A stretch of DNA of 64,000 bases. Source: Opisthorchis felineus. Taxonomy: Eukaryota > Platyhelminthes > Trematoda > Opisthorchiida > Opisthorchiidae. The notes beneath the pieces are model-generated. The model worked only from the letters and a program-made list of their open reading frames with translations. It had not been told where the DNA came from and did not search any database. A program made the translations under genes and the position numbers. How positions within the stretch are numbered: position 1 is the first letter of the stretch; each line of letters begins with the position of its first letter. Positions 23,769 through 36,287 of this stretch are shown here, one piece after another. The stretch lies in NCBI GenBank assembly GCA_004794785.1, contig SJOL01008845.1, forward strand, positions 103,744 through 167,743, written 5' to 3'.

Positions 23769-24678
23769 GTAAGCTTATGGTGATAGTTGAGCTGACCGTG
23801 TTCGTTTACTTGTCTCTTTTTTTCAGTTTCCCATCCTTAAAAATTTTTCACAAGGACTCGTGGATATACTCTCTTGTCAGAGGGCTTATTCATAGAATCA
23901 CACCTTAATGATATTCACTGTGGAAGCATTCGCTTCCCGAATGTTTGTGATGCAACAGTGACTTTTCGGGTTTTTCTTTGGTCGCAGACGTTACTGGTCC
24001 ATTTTATTTCTGGTCATCTTCCATTGAAGCTGAGCAATTTAAAGCTGTCTCATGATTCTGTAGACGTTGTTGATTCTCTGAAGTATGCGGTTTTGTCTTA
24101 TTTTGTAAATGTCAGCCTCCTAGTCTATTTTATTGCGATGCAGACTGGACTGAGGGACTCAGTTATGGTTGTGGTTTGTTTGGCTTACCACCCAGTCTGC
24201 GCACTCTTGTTCCTATACATGTTCTCATTACCGGAGACCCTTTTCGGTTAGGGGAAGAAAAATGTTTGAGACATTTTTGTCTGAAAGCCTTGACCATCAG
24301 TGTGTCTTAGAATGACGTGATTAGGATGCGGGAAGCGAAATTTTGTCTCATCCATAGTACTTCGAATACTCGTTCAGTGCAGTAGTTACGCAGTTTTCAA
24401 GGTGACAGCATTCTTTACTGGCCTGTCTCGTTTGGAGCGATTTAAGTTTCACTGGAGCTGAAGTTCCCTGCAAACAGTGCCTCTGTGCGATCCGTAAAGC
24501 CTTATTTTTACGATACCTGACTTCCCTAGTCTAGTGTCGTTAGTCGATAAAACGTGCACCTATACCCGTCGCGCATACTGACCCCGTCGCTATCCAGCGT
24601 CTTACGTGACCTATATTGGCCCTCATAACTAGAACATTCCCTATGCACTAGTACCGATTGCTGTTCGACTACTGCCGA

Positions 24679-24694
24679 TGGTGGTGGTGGTGGT
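24679..24694 (+). repeat. (GGT)n short microsatellite
   Basis: Five tandem GGT units within intron 2. Confidence 0.8.
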
Positions 24695-24814
24695 ACCAAT
24701 ATTCCAAATACTTCACGAATTTAGAGCAATGCTTCTTCTGTGCGTAGCATAAGAAGTCACGCCACCATCACGAAAACCTTGATTTTCCTTGTTCAGATGA
24801 TGTATTGCATGACT

Positions 24815-24955
24815 CGTGCTTAAGGTGCCAGCTACTGATCGCAGGGTCCGTGGTTCGAATCTCACCTTGGCTGTTTGATTCCTCGTGTCTGAAAATGAGC
24901 GACTCTACTGTATCTCTCCCGTTGTGCTTTCATCTGGTCGCTTAGTAGCAATACA
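24815..24955 (+). repeat. Old, degraded SINE copy
   Basis: Only CTACTGATCGCAGGGTCCGT and GGTTCGAATCTCACC are clear, followed by a body with scattered matches. It is probably an ancient member of the same tRNA-derived family. Confidence 0.5.
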
Positions 24956-25248
24956 CTGGAAGTATGCCTCGGCCGATTTGTCCGATCGAATTGTTCTTTA
25001 GCATTTTCAACCTCCACGGGTATTTCACCGAAAAGCCTGAAATAACTTGAGGAACGCAAGTTATTCGGATTCGCCCCATCTAGAAAAGAGACTTTTCTTA
25101 CCCACTTCCGGGCTCCAGTATGCGTAAGCTATGCTAAACCAAATCCGACTGCAGTTCAATGCAACCCGATCACTGCAATTCAGGGATCGTCGCAGATGAC
25201 AATGTCCAATAGGTGATAAATGATGGTTTGGCTGCGATCATCTTTTAG

Positions 25249-25385
25249 TGTATAGCCGCCGTACAACTCTGAAGAAGCACGAGAGCTTAGCTACCGCTTG
25301 GTTGTTCAAACCTAGACAGGAGCAATCGAGAACCCAAGTGGGTTTGAATCACGGACCCTAGCATTTTAACTGTTGTGCTATGTCG
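25249..25385 (-). repeat. Degraded SINE copy
   Basis: The reverse complement contains a GATTCAAACCCAC-like B box, CTAGGTTTGAACAACC and CGTGCTTCTTCAGAG in the family order. The tail is lost. It lies in intron 2, antisense. Confidence 0.65.
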
Positions 25386-25727
25386 TGTTTACTGATAATT
25401 TTCGGTCTCTACGCGGGGAACTGAAGAATAGTCCTTTGAACTATGTTGACTTTACATGCTTATTTGGGACTTTTTATTTTACGGTGTCGCATCTACAATT
25501 CCCTCACTTGTTCGTAATCGCTTTTTTGCGGTCGGAATTGTGAAGGTATCAGGGTGGGGTCCGAATACCCTTCAGATGACTCAGTGAATACACCCACAAG
25601 TTGCTTGGAAGTCAATGTAATTTTATTCGGAAGGCAGTCAATCCGTTGGAGACCACTACGTCTCATGTATTCGATCTTTGTGCGCACATCATTCGCCTGT
25701 ACACGTCGCTTGACCATTTTTTTCCAG

Positions 25728-25916
25728 GGCACATTACCCTATCACCATGAGGAATGGATAAAGATCCGGTGCTGCGTTGAGGAGTTTTTCTTCTCGGCCC
25801 AAGATATGATGGATCAATTCGGGCATCTTTTCAATCTGCTGAAGCGTAAGCTAGACTTAGACACAGTGGAACGAGCCAAGCTCGCTTTGGAAGAACATCG
25901 ATCTTTGCGCTCAAAG
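25728..25916 (+). CDS. trio: trio exon 3: end of Sec14 and first spectrin helices
   Basis: Codes residues 306-368. The acceptor is TTTTTTTCCAG, the donor GTAAGT, phase 0 at both ends. YHHEEWIKIRCCVEEF corresponds to the conserved stretch after the Sec14 domain of Trio, and FGHLFNLLKRKLDLDTVERAK then EEHRSLRSK form amphipathic helices of the first spectrin-type repeat. No insertions are apparent against the family. Confidence 0.94.
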
Positions 25917-26714
25917 GTAAGTTGACTTGTGTAATTATATGTGCTCTAATTTGTTGGAAATTTGGAATATACGGTTGGAATAGACGGCCTTCAAAAGAGC
26001 CCGCCGTTGTTTAGTTATCTTAAATTCTGACTATCCCAGAAGGGCATTTTCTAGAACGAAAATCTCCAAGCTGTCCTAACTGCGGACCAGTTTTGCGCCT
26101 CGGATATAGCTCGATGGGTCGGATGGAAAATGATACCAGTATGTCAGATTTAGCTCTGCGCGCACAAACAATCCCTGTAAAAACGCAGCTTCATAAAGTA
26201 TATTGAATGAAGCTGTGTTTGAGCAGTAATCACCTCTGGTTTTTTATGTTGGGCTGGAGCTAGACTCCTCCCTTTCCCCTAGTTGGTATCTCACTACAGG
26301 CGATTTAAATTAATTGACGGTCATGAATCTCTAGTGTTTGACCATGGTGTTGTCGCCAGCGACGATGATGCTGATGAGTAGTGAGGTCAGTAGAACTGAC
26401 CTACTCTTACATACGATCAGGCTGTATGCAGTTTTACAGCTCGAACCCAAGTGGTCAGTGGCCAAGGTATCTGGGTACTTCATCCTTAAAGAGGTTTGTT
26501 CACACAGGCAGATAGCCACGCCTTTGCTATCGCGAGAACTGTCTTGAATTTCACAATTCGCGTTCACCAGGCATCGATAAAATCCACAAAAGTTTGACTG
26601 CAACCACTTCCCCTCCGTTGTGTCATTTTGGCTGCAAACCACAGGAATCTAACTGTTGTTCAGTGACAATTTATTCAACATTAATAACTTATAATGATGG
26701 TTCATCCGTGACAC

Positions 26715-26880
26715 CCTCTCGATATATAGCTGCCGTACAACTCGAAGGATGCATGAGAGACGTGATAATATCAGGTTACCTAAGCCTGAACAAGAACAAT
26801 CGAAAAAACAGGGTTGGGTTCGAACGACGGACCTTCTGGTCAGTATTTCGCGCTTTAAACACCGAACTATCAGGGGCTCA
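26715..26880 (-). repeat. Degraded SINE copy
   Basis: The reverse complement has TGACCAGAAGGTCCGTCGTT, GAACCCAACCC and CAGGCTTAGGTAACCTGATA in family order. It lies in intron 3, antisense. Confidence 0.7.
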
Positions 26881-27603
26881 TCACAGTATTCAAACGGTGT
26901 CAAACAGTCAAATATCCACAGGTTAAGCCGCTTGTGCGACTCATGTGCAGAAATGACCCAAGTTTCGCCAATTTCATCCCTAAATTTCTGATAACGTTGG
27001 AAGTGAGCGGAAAACCCATCCGTTAAAAAGTTCTGAGATTCGGAACAACAATTTAACAACAATTCAAGACCTGTGCATTCGGTAGGTTTTGGATCAGTCG
27101 ATTACTCTCTTCATTGTGTCTCCGAAGTCATTAATGCTCTAAAACTGCAGTATTGTAATAACATCAAAAAGGCAGCTTCACTAATATTCACTAATATTCC
27201 ATTGTCTTCGAAAATGTGATATATCTGCTACGATTCCCATTGTCAGAAAACCACTATCTGTAGGTAGGACGAAACGAATTGAAACCTTACTGTAGATCGA
27301 GCAAGGCGGAAGCTGTAGGATAATAACTAGGCCAGGAAATGACAGATAGGGTAGTCTTGAACACACCTACCTGCCTACGAAGCGCAGACGCTTCCAGTTG
27401 ATACACAAAGTCCATTGTTCAATCATTTGACCAAGCCCACCATCCGGACTGCCTATTGTAGTGCACCAAGCACAATCCATTGTACGCTATCTATCTTTCT
27501 CTATCTCTCCCTTTATGGACTAATTTTATTTCTGAAATCGATAGTGTTTCATTCGACGAATCTTGTTTTCTGGATTACGATGTTTTCACGTATTCGCTAA
27601 GCC

Positions 27604-27960
27604 TTATATCGGTTTGAGATGACTCAGAAGCAGTCTTTCCACGAATTGGCAAGCATGAAGCATGGAAGCCCTTACCAGTCAACTCAGCCGTCTCCTTGAA
27701 TGGCGACCCCAGGATGAGACAAACCAGTGGTTAGTGACCATAACAGATGTGGCTGTCACGCGTCCGGTGGCGATGCCGCACCAAAGCTATTGCCTTCAAT
27801 GCGTAGCCCTCTCAATCCATGCCATATTGGGCGATGAAACCATTTAAGGTAGATTAATTGGCTAGGCCATTGCATTACTCTTCTCGGTGTTCTCGGTGAA
27901 CGAAGCCGTAACAGCCGGAACCACTGTACTTCGTTACACAGTTTGCAGGTGAATGATTGT
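27604..27960 (+). mobile_element. 3'-end fragment of RTE-like family B
   Basis: The + strand reads AMPHQSYCLQCVALSIHAIL, matching the YCLQCIA segment near the 3' end of the large element (minus strand 43065-43274). GGTGAACGAAGCCGTAACAG at 27896 matches the 3' untranslated part of that element (minus strand around 42965). An old, short insertion. Confidence 0.65.
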
Positions 27961-30076
27961 ATGAAGTCGCAGTGAGCCGGATGAGTTAAGCTCATTGGCG
28001 AAAATCTGCTGTTTTGTCTTTACGGTACATGAGCATACGAGTAAACATAGAGCCGGATGAGTATGGACCTACTTCATAGTTGAATTACCGCCAGAATAAC
28101 GGACAAACTCACGACCCAACTAGACTTCCAGAAAAGCATTATAATCAGGTGCACCGAGTAGAACAGCTCTCGAAATTTAGCCAACAAATCTTCCATCTTA
28201 TAGTTTTGCTCTGAACATCAGCTAATCTGTAAACTTGGCTGCGAGATGCACATGGATTCCATGTAGGATGTCGGGATGTTGGTGTGGCGGACTTATTGGT
28301 CTTTTTTAATTGCATGGGAAAGCGTGATCTACTCTCATGTAACAGTTGCAAACAGGTATGTTGTCCTTGCGTATTCCTGTTTAACGTTGTTAATTGTGAA
28401 CACCATGGTATTAGCACACAGGTTACTTTTACGTTACCCTGAAAGTGCCCCGAACGTGTCTTTGGACCACTTCCTGAAGTTTACGTCCCACAACTGTCAT
28501 ATACACAGTAAGCGTTTTCCCCCCGGTGTTTTGTTTGGACATCCTCTGCTCTGACGAGCTTTATAACTTCGAACTGAGTGTTATGGAAAGAAATAATTGT
28601 CACACAATTAGTACGACGCCGCCGACATCATGTTACCTAGCTACCTGCTTTGTTCAACCACACCGGGACTGAGCCTATCTTATACTTTAGAAAACGGTAT
28701 TTTTATCACCACTACTGCATTTAAGTGTGTTTCTCTACTTTCATCCCGGAGCATCGTTAGTTGTGCAGGCTCGCTTACACCACAGCAGCATTCGAGGGCG
28801 GTGACGCTCTAAAAGTGAGAGGCGTGAGTGTCATCATTGTTACTCAACTGCCGTTCCATTTGCCACTCTTTTTACCCATATTATAGGCCCCAAGATATCG
28901 CGAAAACAAACCCAGAGGCTGTCCCTACTTAGCAAGTGTTTCTACGACGGGTTTCCGGTATTTACTGGAAGGTGAATAAACAACTCGCCCAAATTTAGCT
29001 ACTCTCAGCCGAGATGGTAAACTAATCTTTGAAGCCATTTAGCTTGAATTACTTGGGTGGCTCTGCCAAGTTGTCGAGCAGTCGAGTCCGAACCTTCCGC
29101 CACGTGTCGTAGTTACTTACAATACCGGCACTTTATGTCATGATGAACTCAAAGATCAAGTTGTGATTCAGTGCTGTATATGTTCATCAAGTGGTAACCA
29201 GTGCGGCCGAACATCCCACCTTTCTGGTGGTAGACACGTGTTTTAGTCGAACAAGGAAGAGACTTCTGTTGGGAAATAATAGGCCCGAAATTCCCGAATT
29301 TTTCTGATCAATATTGGGTTTTACTAGGTTTTATTTTTCCCGTAGTATAATAGTGTACTTCACGGCACCAAGTGATCTTCAACCTGGGAGATTTACTGGG
29401 CTACCACTGTATTTACATGTATCCTCTTCAAACTGGATTCCATTCTTTCGTGCACTCTTATCGGACATCCAGACTTTCCTACCTTTGCGTCATCTGTCAT
29501 CGCTGAGTGGCCATTTTGTAGTGATATATTGGCAAAACGTCGCAAACAACTGGACATCAGGATTTCCGTAAAAGCCTAACACTATTTGTTATTTCTATGG
29601 ATTGCGCGAATACATTTCCACGTGTAAATGTCATTTTGTGCGAACCTGTTCATAGCAGCAACAACTGGCTCTCCCGCAAGTTGTAGTGCGTCTTCAGCTG
29701 ATCCCGACTGTTCAGACTACAATGCCGACTGACCTAAGAAGGAACTGTCACGCTGCTAACTGCCTCAGTCACCTCCACCCAATGCGTCCGAAAATCCGGT
29801 GTTGTCTGCCGGTAAATGTCACTTAGGCTACAGTTTCCTCTCCATTTTCCCGTGTTGTCGGCATGCACACACATGCTTGCCTTACCCCACATGGTATCAT
29901 TGAAAGAGGTGAGAGACTGTCTAGACGATATTCATAGACTTCCTTTCTTCAAATGTAATTAAAACTCGTTACTTTGTCTTTGGATTCTTCACGGCCTGAA
30001 CTTAGTTTGTCGTTTTATCTGTATATGCTTTTCCTGAGGTCATCCCTATTTCGTTGTTTGCCTCTATTATACTCAG

Positions 30077-30289
30077 ATTGTCCAAGCCCCTGTCTCAGCT
30101 ATCGAGGCCGAAGCAGATCGTCTTACGACCTGGCTTCTCTTTGGGATGACTGCCGCCACAGTAACCAGCACTAATGCCGGTGGTTCTCAATCCTTTCCAG
30201 CCTCGACATCAGCGATGAATGCTGCAGGTGCTGGCGGTGCCTCGTTTTTGTCAACTTCTTGGGTTTCAATGAACCCAGATTTCCAAAAG
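30077..30289 (+). CDS. trio: trio exon 4: spectrin region with low-complexity insert
   Basis: Codes residues 369-439. It starts IVQAPVSAIEAEADRLTTWL, matching the family segment after the EEH..L motif. It then has a Thr/Ser/Ala/Gly-rich stretch (about residues 392-425) where vertebrate Trio also has a short Ser/Gly linker. The donor is the less common GTCCGT at 30290, so this boundary is slightly less certain, but the phase-0 join to exon 5 restores the family alignment. Confidence 0.85.
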
Positions 30290-31054
30290 GTCCGTGATTG
30301 CTACTCATTTTCTATCCATCTGGTAGTTAGTTGTTTTATAAGTGAATGCACAGATTCGCTTATTTCCACTGTAAACTGGTTTTACTAAATTTAAGATGCT
30401 CTATCGACCGAATTCGGTTGACGAAAGCTGTACACAATGAAGGCAGCTTCGTGAAGCATTGTATATCACTGCATGAACACGGACTCCAAAGATTTAACTA
30501 AGCACCTTGTCTTCACGCGTGCGTTAGTTCCAGGTTCGGGAAGTCCTGCCGCTGACTCATTCGAAGTATTTTGTTGTTTCCATGCGTCAGCTGTCAATTG
30601 ATGAGTCCTTGAGGTCATACTAACTTGATCAGTGTTTTCTACATACCAGGGAATGCGTAGTCGGGGCTGTCACGCTTGTCAGCTGGCAATAGAAACTTCT
30701 CCCTCTCCTTTGTGGTGTCCGGTTATCGGTGGGCGATAAAAGTATGATTCATTGGATCTCTCCTCCGGCATGGCATTCGGAGTTTGATGTGAAGGTGGTT
30801 TTTCTGTATGATTCGGGTTTCATCGGCCTGTCATCTGACACGTAGCTATCATCTCCACTCGACAGGCGGTGTCTGAACCGCTAGACAACATGAGCTTCGA
30901 CATCTTGCAATAACAGTGGTCGGTGCAGCAGATGACCACCTACCTCTCACCAACAAACATTGATGGCGATGAGTGCACTGGATGTTCGTAATTCCATCTG
31001 CGGAGCATGCGGAATGAGCAGACTACCTCTGTAGACCTTGGGATTTCGGCCGCG

Positions 31055-31236
31055 ATCGAGATAGCTCAGTGTTTAAGGCTCCAGCTTACGGACCGGAAGG
31101 TCCGTGGTTCGAACCCGACTTCAATATCTCGACTGGTCCTGTCCAGGCTTGGGAAACCTGACAGTATCCCAGTCTTCGTGCCTCCTTCCGTTGCAATGGA
31201 AGCCAGGCACCGAAAAGGTGCTACAGCTGAACGGCT
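31055..31236 (+). repeat. tRNA-derived SINE copy
   Basis: ATCGAGATAGCTCAGTGTTT head, GGTCCGTGGTTCGAACCCGA B box, CCAGGCTTGGGAAACCTGAC body and GGTGCTACAGCTGAACGG tail. Belongs to the subgroup with ...AAGGC..CAGCTTACGGACCGG in the head. Confidence 0.9.
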
Positions 31237-31447
31237 GTCCTCATCTTCTTATCTTTATCATTGCTTTGTCGATCAACGTTCTTTCTCAGCCCCTTCTTCG
31301 GAGTCAGCGTCATCGGGATTGGCTACTGTAGAACCATGAGTACACCTTGAAATGCCTCGTACTGGAAAGAACATGCAAGGAGAGAAAAGATTTTAATTCT
31401 GAGCTACGTTACACATTGGGTAGAAAGCCGAACTGCCGCGCTTAGCT

Positions 31448-31492
31448 TACGGATCTTCCGGTCAGTAAGTTCGTGCTTTAGCCGTTGAGCCT
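31448..31492 (-). repeat. SINE head fragment
   Basis: The reverse complement reads CTCAACGGCTAAAGCACGAA then CTTACTGACCGGAAGATCCG, the A-box head of the family. The rest is missing. Confidence 0.55.
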
Positions 31493-33255
31493 TGTTGAGC
31501 TCTCACGAGGTCTATCAAGGGGGGCAATAGTCGGACTCAATAAGCAGCCACAAGAGACCGCTTCGGAGAGACTGGTCGCAGGGGACACCCTCAACAAGAG
31601 TACCTCTTGGGAGAACTTAAGCGGCCTTGAGGGTTGTGTACATATATTTCCGAATACGAATCCTTTCTCTTAAACTTGTTGTGATTGAGCGAAGACATTT
31701 AAGTGGAAACGTTTCCCTTCCACAGACTTTTGAATGGTTGTTATCCAGAATACGCTTTACTTGATTTGTGTCCAATGAAATAACTACTTCATAGAGCCGT
31801 ATTTCTCATGAAAACTTGGCGGATTCCGTAGCTATTAGAGACGTTCATCAACGAACTTCCCATCCTCCAACTTTGTGGCTAAAAAATTAGACTGGTTTCG
31901 TCTGACTGCACACATAAATCGGGAAGAGAGCCAACCATGTGAACTGCAACCTTTCTTTCCAGCAACACACAATGTCCTCAGACACTTCACCGCCTAACAA
32001 TTGACGGCAAGCGTTACAGTAGAAGTTGATTCTCGCTAACCTGCCACCGATGAATATGAAATCAATGTATCTCATCTCACTTCTAAACTCCGTTGCTTTC
32101 TTTCGCAGAAGTGCTTCAGAATTGGTAATGTTTTTTGTGTGTGTGGACACGTAAGGTTTACGTGCAAGTCTCTGTGTGTGGGCTTCCTTATCGATTCGCA
32201 TGCACTTCAGCTATTTTTTATCCGGAAATGCGAGATTTAGCTCTCCCTAAATCTGAGATTTAATGATTTGTGGCTATTCCACAGTGTCTCGTATTGGCAG
32301 GCCCCTTATTTTCATTCAAGAAGTTTGCCACCTGAAGAGAGGATCCATCTTTTTCCGGGTTTTATTTATTCAGATCACCTACATACGTGGTGGTGATTCC
32401 TCCAGTTAACAGGGTTGTTGTTCCCTTCTTCAAAGGATAACGGAGTGTCGGATACGTCAGTGGACATTAATAAACAAGCTCCACTAAGCAAACGAGGTTT
32501 TCTGCCTCGTGGAACTGTGTTTAATGTCCCTTGTAAGGTTCAACAGGGTACCTCCAACTCTGGCAAATGTTGGCGACCAACTCATCGGGGATTCGAAAAT
32601 GTCTCTCACTTAGAGTTTCTTGTATTTGGCTTCCTGGGAATGGCCCATCCGAGGAATGGCACATTAGTTCCCATCTGATGAAGAAGTTGATGTGGAATCT
32701 ACAGGGAGTAACCTCTGTCGGAGAAATCTCTTGGGAGGTTTCTTTAATGTCCGAATGCTATTGGCTATTGGCCAACGGTTATCAGGATGTTCAGCATCAG
32801 GTCGAATGCGGACTCATACTTGATGGCGGCTTCTGCGAAACCCATGAGTGGGCGCGCACTTGTGGCGTTCCACATTCGTTTCAGGTTCCGAGTTTTCGGG
32901 TTTGTGTCATGTGTCGTTTTTTCAATTACACAAAGATCCTTGTAAATATTCTGTTGCGATTTTTCACACTACGACTTTTCCTAATGTAAATTCGCTCCAC
33001 ATGCTTTTCTAGATTGACTGTTGTACATCTTCAGAATGCCGTACAATTGGTTTAGCGTTCTGCAGGCACTGTATTGTACCGCGAACACCCCAGCTGTCTA
33101 ATCACTACTAGGCCCCGTTCGAGGGAATGGTTGCCACGTACATAATCTGTTATGTTTCGTCGTCTATGGTCTATGGACTGACGTCCCTTGATTAATCTGC
33201 TTTCAGGCAAGTCAAAGATGCATTCTCATTTCTTTCCGAAATTCGTCACACTTAG

Positions 33256-33465
33256 CTTATTCCACAAGTCCGCCGAACATTCACAACTCTGAATGAATTC
33301 CGAACACATCTGCAACAAAAGTGGGAAGACGTCAGATCTCATTTGGAACAAATCTACCAACTGCGGCTGTTTGAAGAAGACGCTAACCGAATGGCAACTT
33401 GGCTTGGTCAACGACGTCATCTGTTCTTGACCGAACATGTGGATATTGGTCAAACAGCATGCCAC
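33256..33465 (+). CDS. trio: trio exon 5: spectrin repeat
   Basis: Codes residues 440-509. LIPQVRRTFTTLNEFRTHL followed by QIYQLRLFEEDANRMATWL and then TEHVDIGQ aligns closely with Trio. The acceptor is CACACTTAG just before CTT. An AG 50 nt upstream (33205-33206) would start the exon out of phase, and reading the family frame back from here meets this same TAG as a stop, so 33256 is the only start that keeps frame. The donor is GTAAGC, phase 0. Confidence 0.9.
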
Positions 33466-33718
33466 GTAAGCTGTTGGATTCTGTACTGTGTTCAGTTTTC
33501 CTTATTATCGACAGTGCCTGGGAGGTTGCTTTTCCGTTTCCTAAAGTACTCAGTAGCACTCGACACAGTACGTATCCTACAAACTCCTTGCTGTTCGGAA
33601 TTCGATGTTGTTGTGCGCAATAGTCCTGCCCACACACCCCAGCGGAAGTCAGCACTTTTCGGATCAATTCCAATACCGCATTTTCTAACAAACGTCGCTT
33701 CCTTTTTTCGAAGTTATA

Positions 33719-33797
33719 GAACTCGAGATAGCTCACTGGGTAAGGTGCGAATTTACTGATTGGAAGGTCTGATTCGAGCTCACCATCTCGACTACAC
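33719..33797 (+). repeat. Partial SINE copy
   Basis: AACTCGAGATAGCTCACTGG and GCGAATTTACTGATTGGAAG represent the head; the B box is degraded (GATTCGAGCTC). The 3' body is missing. It lies in intron 5. Confidence 0.7.
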
Positions 33798-34613
33798 ACC
33801 CATGTTCTCAGATGCTTTTTTTCGGAGCAGTGAAGACTCGTCCGAAGTCCAATCGTTTAGTTGCAACGTTTTTAACTTTTTCAATTGGAAGGAACCACGA
33901 GAAACCAATTTACCATCCCATCGTAATTTATGTGCACCGGATGGCGGGAGAAAGCTGTTCCCCATCCCTAATTGCCAGCGGCTCCGTTGTCTGGTTCAGT
34001 GGTTCCTATACTTGATGAGACAATCTCATTTATGCACGACAGCACCGTCCCCTCACTACGTTGAAGTACACTTCTATGGCGAGCTTAAGATGTAAATATT
34101 GATGTTCTGCCGTGTCGAACTCATCTGATTGCCAGTATAAAATTCAGGTGCATTTTATATCTTTATGCGTTGTGTGGAAAAGTCGATAGGATTTTATTGA
34201 TAACCTCCTTACGGATTCAAGGTCTATCAGACAGATGTGGTTTTCAAGTATCAACTGATCTTTTTTCCTACTTTGGCACCAGTTTGTAAATGAGTTGAAT
34301 CAATTACTTGATTGCATGCTAAGTCGGTCAGCGCATGCGCTTCATCTGGGTCGCCAATCTTGCGGCCTAGTGTGCAGGGTGAAGGCTATCCAAGCTCTCA
34401 GTCAGACCCATTTCCCGGATGCCATTTTGTAAGTGCTTACGTTGGAGGTCATTCTTAACTCATCCACAGACAGCCCGAGTTTTTGGTCAGTTGTGTTACT
34501 GTGATGCACATTTTTGTTTGTTCTTTGAGTAGGACTGGTGATTGTGGATCCCGCGTGCTAGTCTCATCAGTTGACACGCGAAACAACGGTAACTGTTCGG
34601 TTTACTGCTATTG

Positions 34614-34735
34614 GGCTCGAGATGACTCAATGGTTAGAGGGCGAATTTACTGACTGGAGTGCCTGAACCCAACCTGTGCATCTCGACTGCCTCTGTGTAG
34701 GCTTGGGAAACCTGGCAGTATCTCAGTTGTCCCTG
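34614..34735 (+). repeat. Partial SINE copy
   Basis: GGCTCGAGATGACTCAATGG head with a shortened B-box region, then TGTAGGCTTGGGAAACCTGG and CAGTATCTCAG body; the tail is missing. It lies in intron 5. Confidence 0.78.
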
Positions 34736-34983
34736 TCGCGTTCTGGACCCTCGTTCAGTAGTGCATCTTACCCCATGCATGGTGTACCATTGTTTCGGTG
34801 ATCTGGTACTTTGTTGAAATAGCCATTGAAACATCACCAACTGTAGGGAGATGAAACTCTGTCCAGCTAGAGATATGAAAATTTTGTTTTTGTGCTTGTT
34901 AGTGTCCCGCTCACTGAGTTTTTCGGTCACATTGTTCTTACAACGTTTGGTCTGAGAAACCCTTCTTTTGTCCTTTATTTTAG

Positions 34984-35121
34984 GCTGCAGATTTGCTGGC
35001 TGAACATCGGCAGTTTGTTGAGGCGTGTTCAGCTGCATTTGACACAGTGGCTCGTCTGAACGGAGTTGCTCGTATTCTGGCGGATGTTGGACATTTCGCT
35101 AGTCAGCAAATTTTGAAGCAG
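34984..35121 (+). CDS. trio: trio exon 6: spectrin repeat
   Basis: Codes residues 510-555. The acceptor is ATTTTAG, the donor GTTAGT, phase 0 at both ends. ADLLAEHRQFVEACSAAFD and ARILADVGHFASQQILKQ match the spectrin helices of Trio, where the family has a HYASQQI motif. Coding continues directly into exon 7 with AAQIEHEWKSF. Confidence 0.94.
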
Positions 35122-36092
35122 GTTAGTCGGTTTGTCTATCTCTCATTCTCTGTGTGGTATTTTACATGAATTTTGTTCTAATCTCTGATATCATCTAGCG
35201 CAAATTTCCCGCTTACTATGATGTTCATCAGCGGCTTTGGGCTTCAACGCCGATGCATTTGTTTGCTTTTTTTCACTTTTGGCGGAAAACGGTTAGTTTT
35301 CATGGATGTTTTCAACTGTAGTTTTCTATTACCTGCGTGCCAGATTGCGAATCGCTGTGATTGTGATTCTTGGGGACTCTGTATTAGGAAACTGGTGCTA
35401 AGTGGCCTTTGACTATCAGTCCTGTACTGGGAGTAGGCTGTCGCTTTGGTGGAAGGGGCACACGCTTCACTGGGACTTTACAGTAGTCCCCCTAAATGAC
35501 ACGATTGCGAGTAAAAAGACTTTGTGGCCCCTCCTAGGAGAGATATGAGCCTCGTGTTATAGCTGGTGAAGGCATTTTCTGGTGTTCCCAAAGTTAGCTT
35601 CTCTTCATAGGGGTCTCGCTTGGAAATAATTATTGCGTCGGGATAAAATTGAACGTCCAACTTTTTCCTTAACTGGTCTTGATAAATCCTTTTACAATAA
35701 AAAGGCATTCGTCTTGTCACAGGACCCTCGTGATTTGTTTAGGATGCTGGCCTTAGACCAGTGCAACCTAATGTAAGTAAATAGCTTTGTCAGTCTCCTT
35801 CTACTGCAGAATTGCCACCAGATGAGTGTAAGTCGCTATTGTCTGCCAGTGCTAATAGGCTCAACAAGCGGCCCCCCAGGTGTAATCATTCATATTTCAC
35901 CTATCTGGATATACGTTGGGTAGCTTAACCTCCCAGAAGAAGCGGCAAAGTATTCAAACGCTGTCGAAAGAGTTACTCTCCTAGGCGGCACGTATCCCTC
36001 TTTCTGTTGTTTGTACTCGGTCATTTCCTTTTATTCATTTGGAATGGCAAAGTCCCCAGTGCTTCTACGCGCATTTGCTCCGTTCGTTTCAG
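35122..36092. other. Intron 6
   Basis: About 1 kb with no recognised repeat or gene. Confidence 0.5.
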
Positions 36093-36287
36093 GCCGCTCA
36101 GATTGAACACGAATGGAAGTCTTTTGTCTCTGCACTAGAAGATCGTTCCCAAGTACTTTGCCTGTCCGCAAGTTTCCACGCTCGTGCACAGGCATTTCTG
36201 GCAAACTGTCCGAACCGTGCAACAGCCATGCAGCAGGTGAACGGAAATACGGTGCATGAGTTAAATCAAGCGTTGCTCACCCTTCAG
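36093..36287 (+). CDS. trio: trio exon 7: spectrin repeat
   Basis: Codes residues 556-620, phase 0 at both ends, acceptor GTTTCAG, donor GTAAGT. IEHEWKSFVSALEDRSQVL followed by SASFHARAQAFL is a clear spectrin helix A/B pair with the conserved W and the E(D/E)RS motif shared by Trio and Kalirin. The remainder (NTVHELNQALLTLQ) is the helix leading into exon 8. Confidence 0.94.

Larger units (their letters stand above)
23769..25727. other. Intron 2
   Basis: Contains two degraded SINE copies and a short GGT repeat; otherwise nothing recognised. Confidence 0.5.
25917..30076. other. Intron 3
   Basis: 4.2 kb with one degraded SINE and an RTE-like 3' fragment. The stretch 27961-30076 shows nothing I recognise. 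Confidence 0.5.
30290..33255. other. Intron 4
   Basis: 3.0 kb with one good SINE at 31055 and a head fragment at 31448. The rest, including open frames at 32415-32989, shows no family resemblance. Confidence 0.5.
33466..34983. other. Intron 5
   Basis: 1.5 kb with two partial SINE copies; otherwise nothing recognised. Confidence 0.5.

Noticed and set aside
33207..33255. Starting trio exon 5 at the upstream acceptor
   Set aside because: The phase would not match exon 4, and the protein frame runs into TAG at 33253-33255. The downstream acceptor restores both frame and family alignment.
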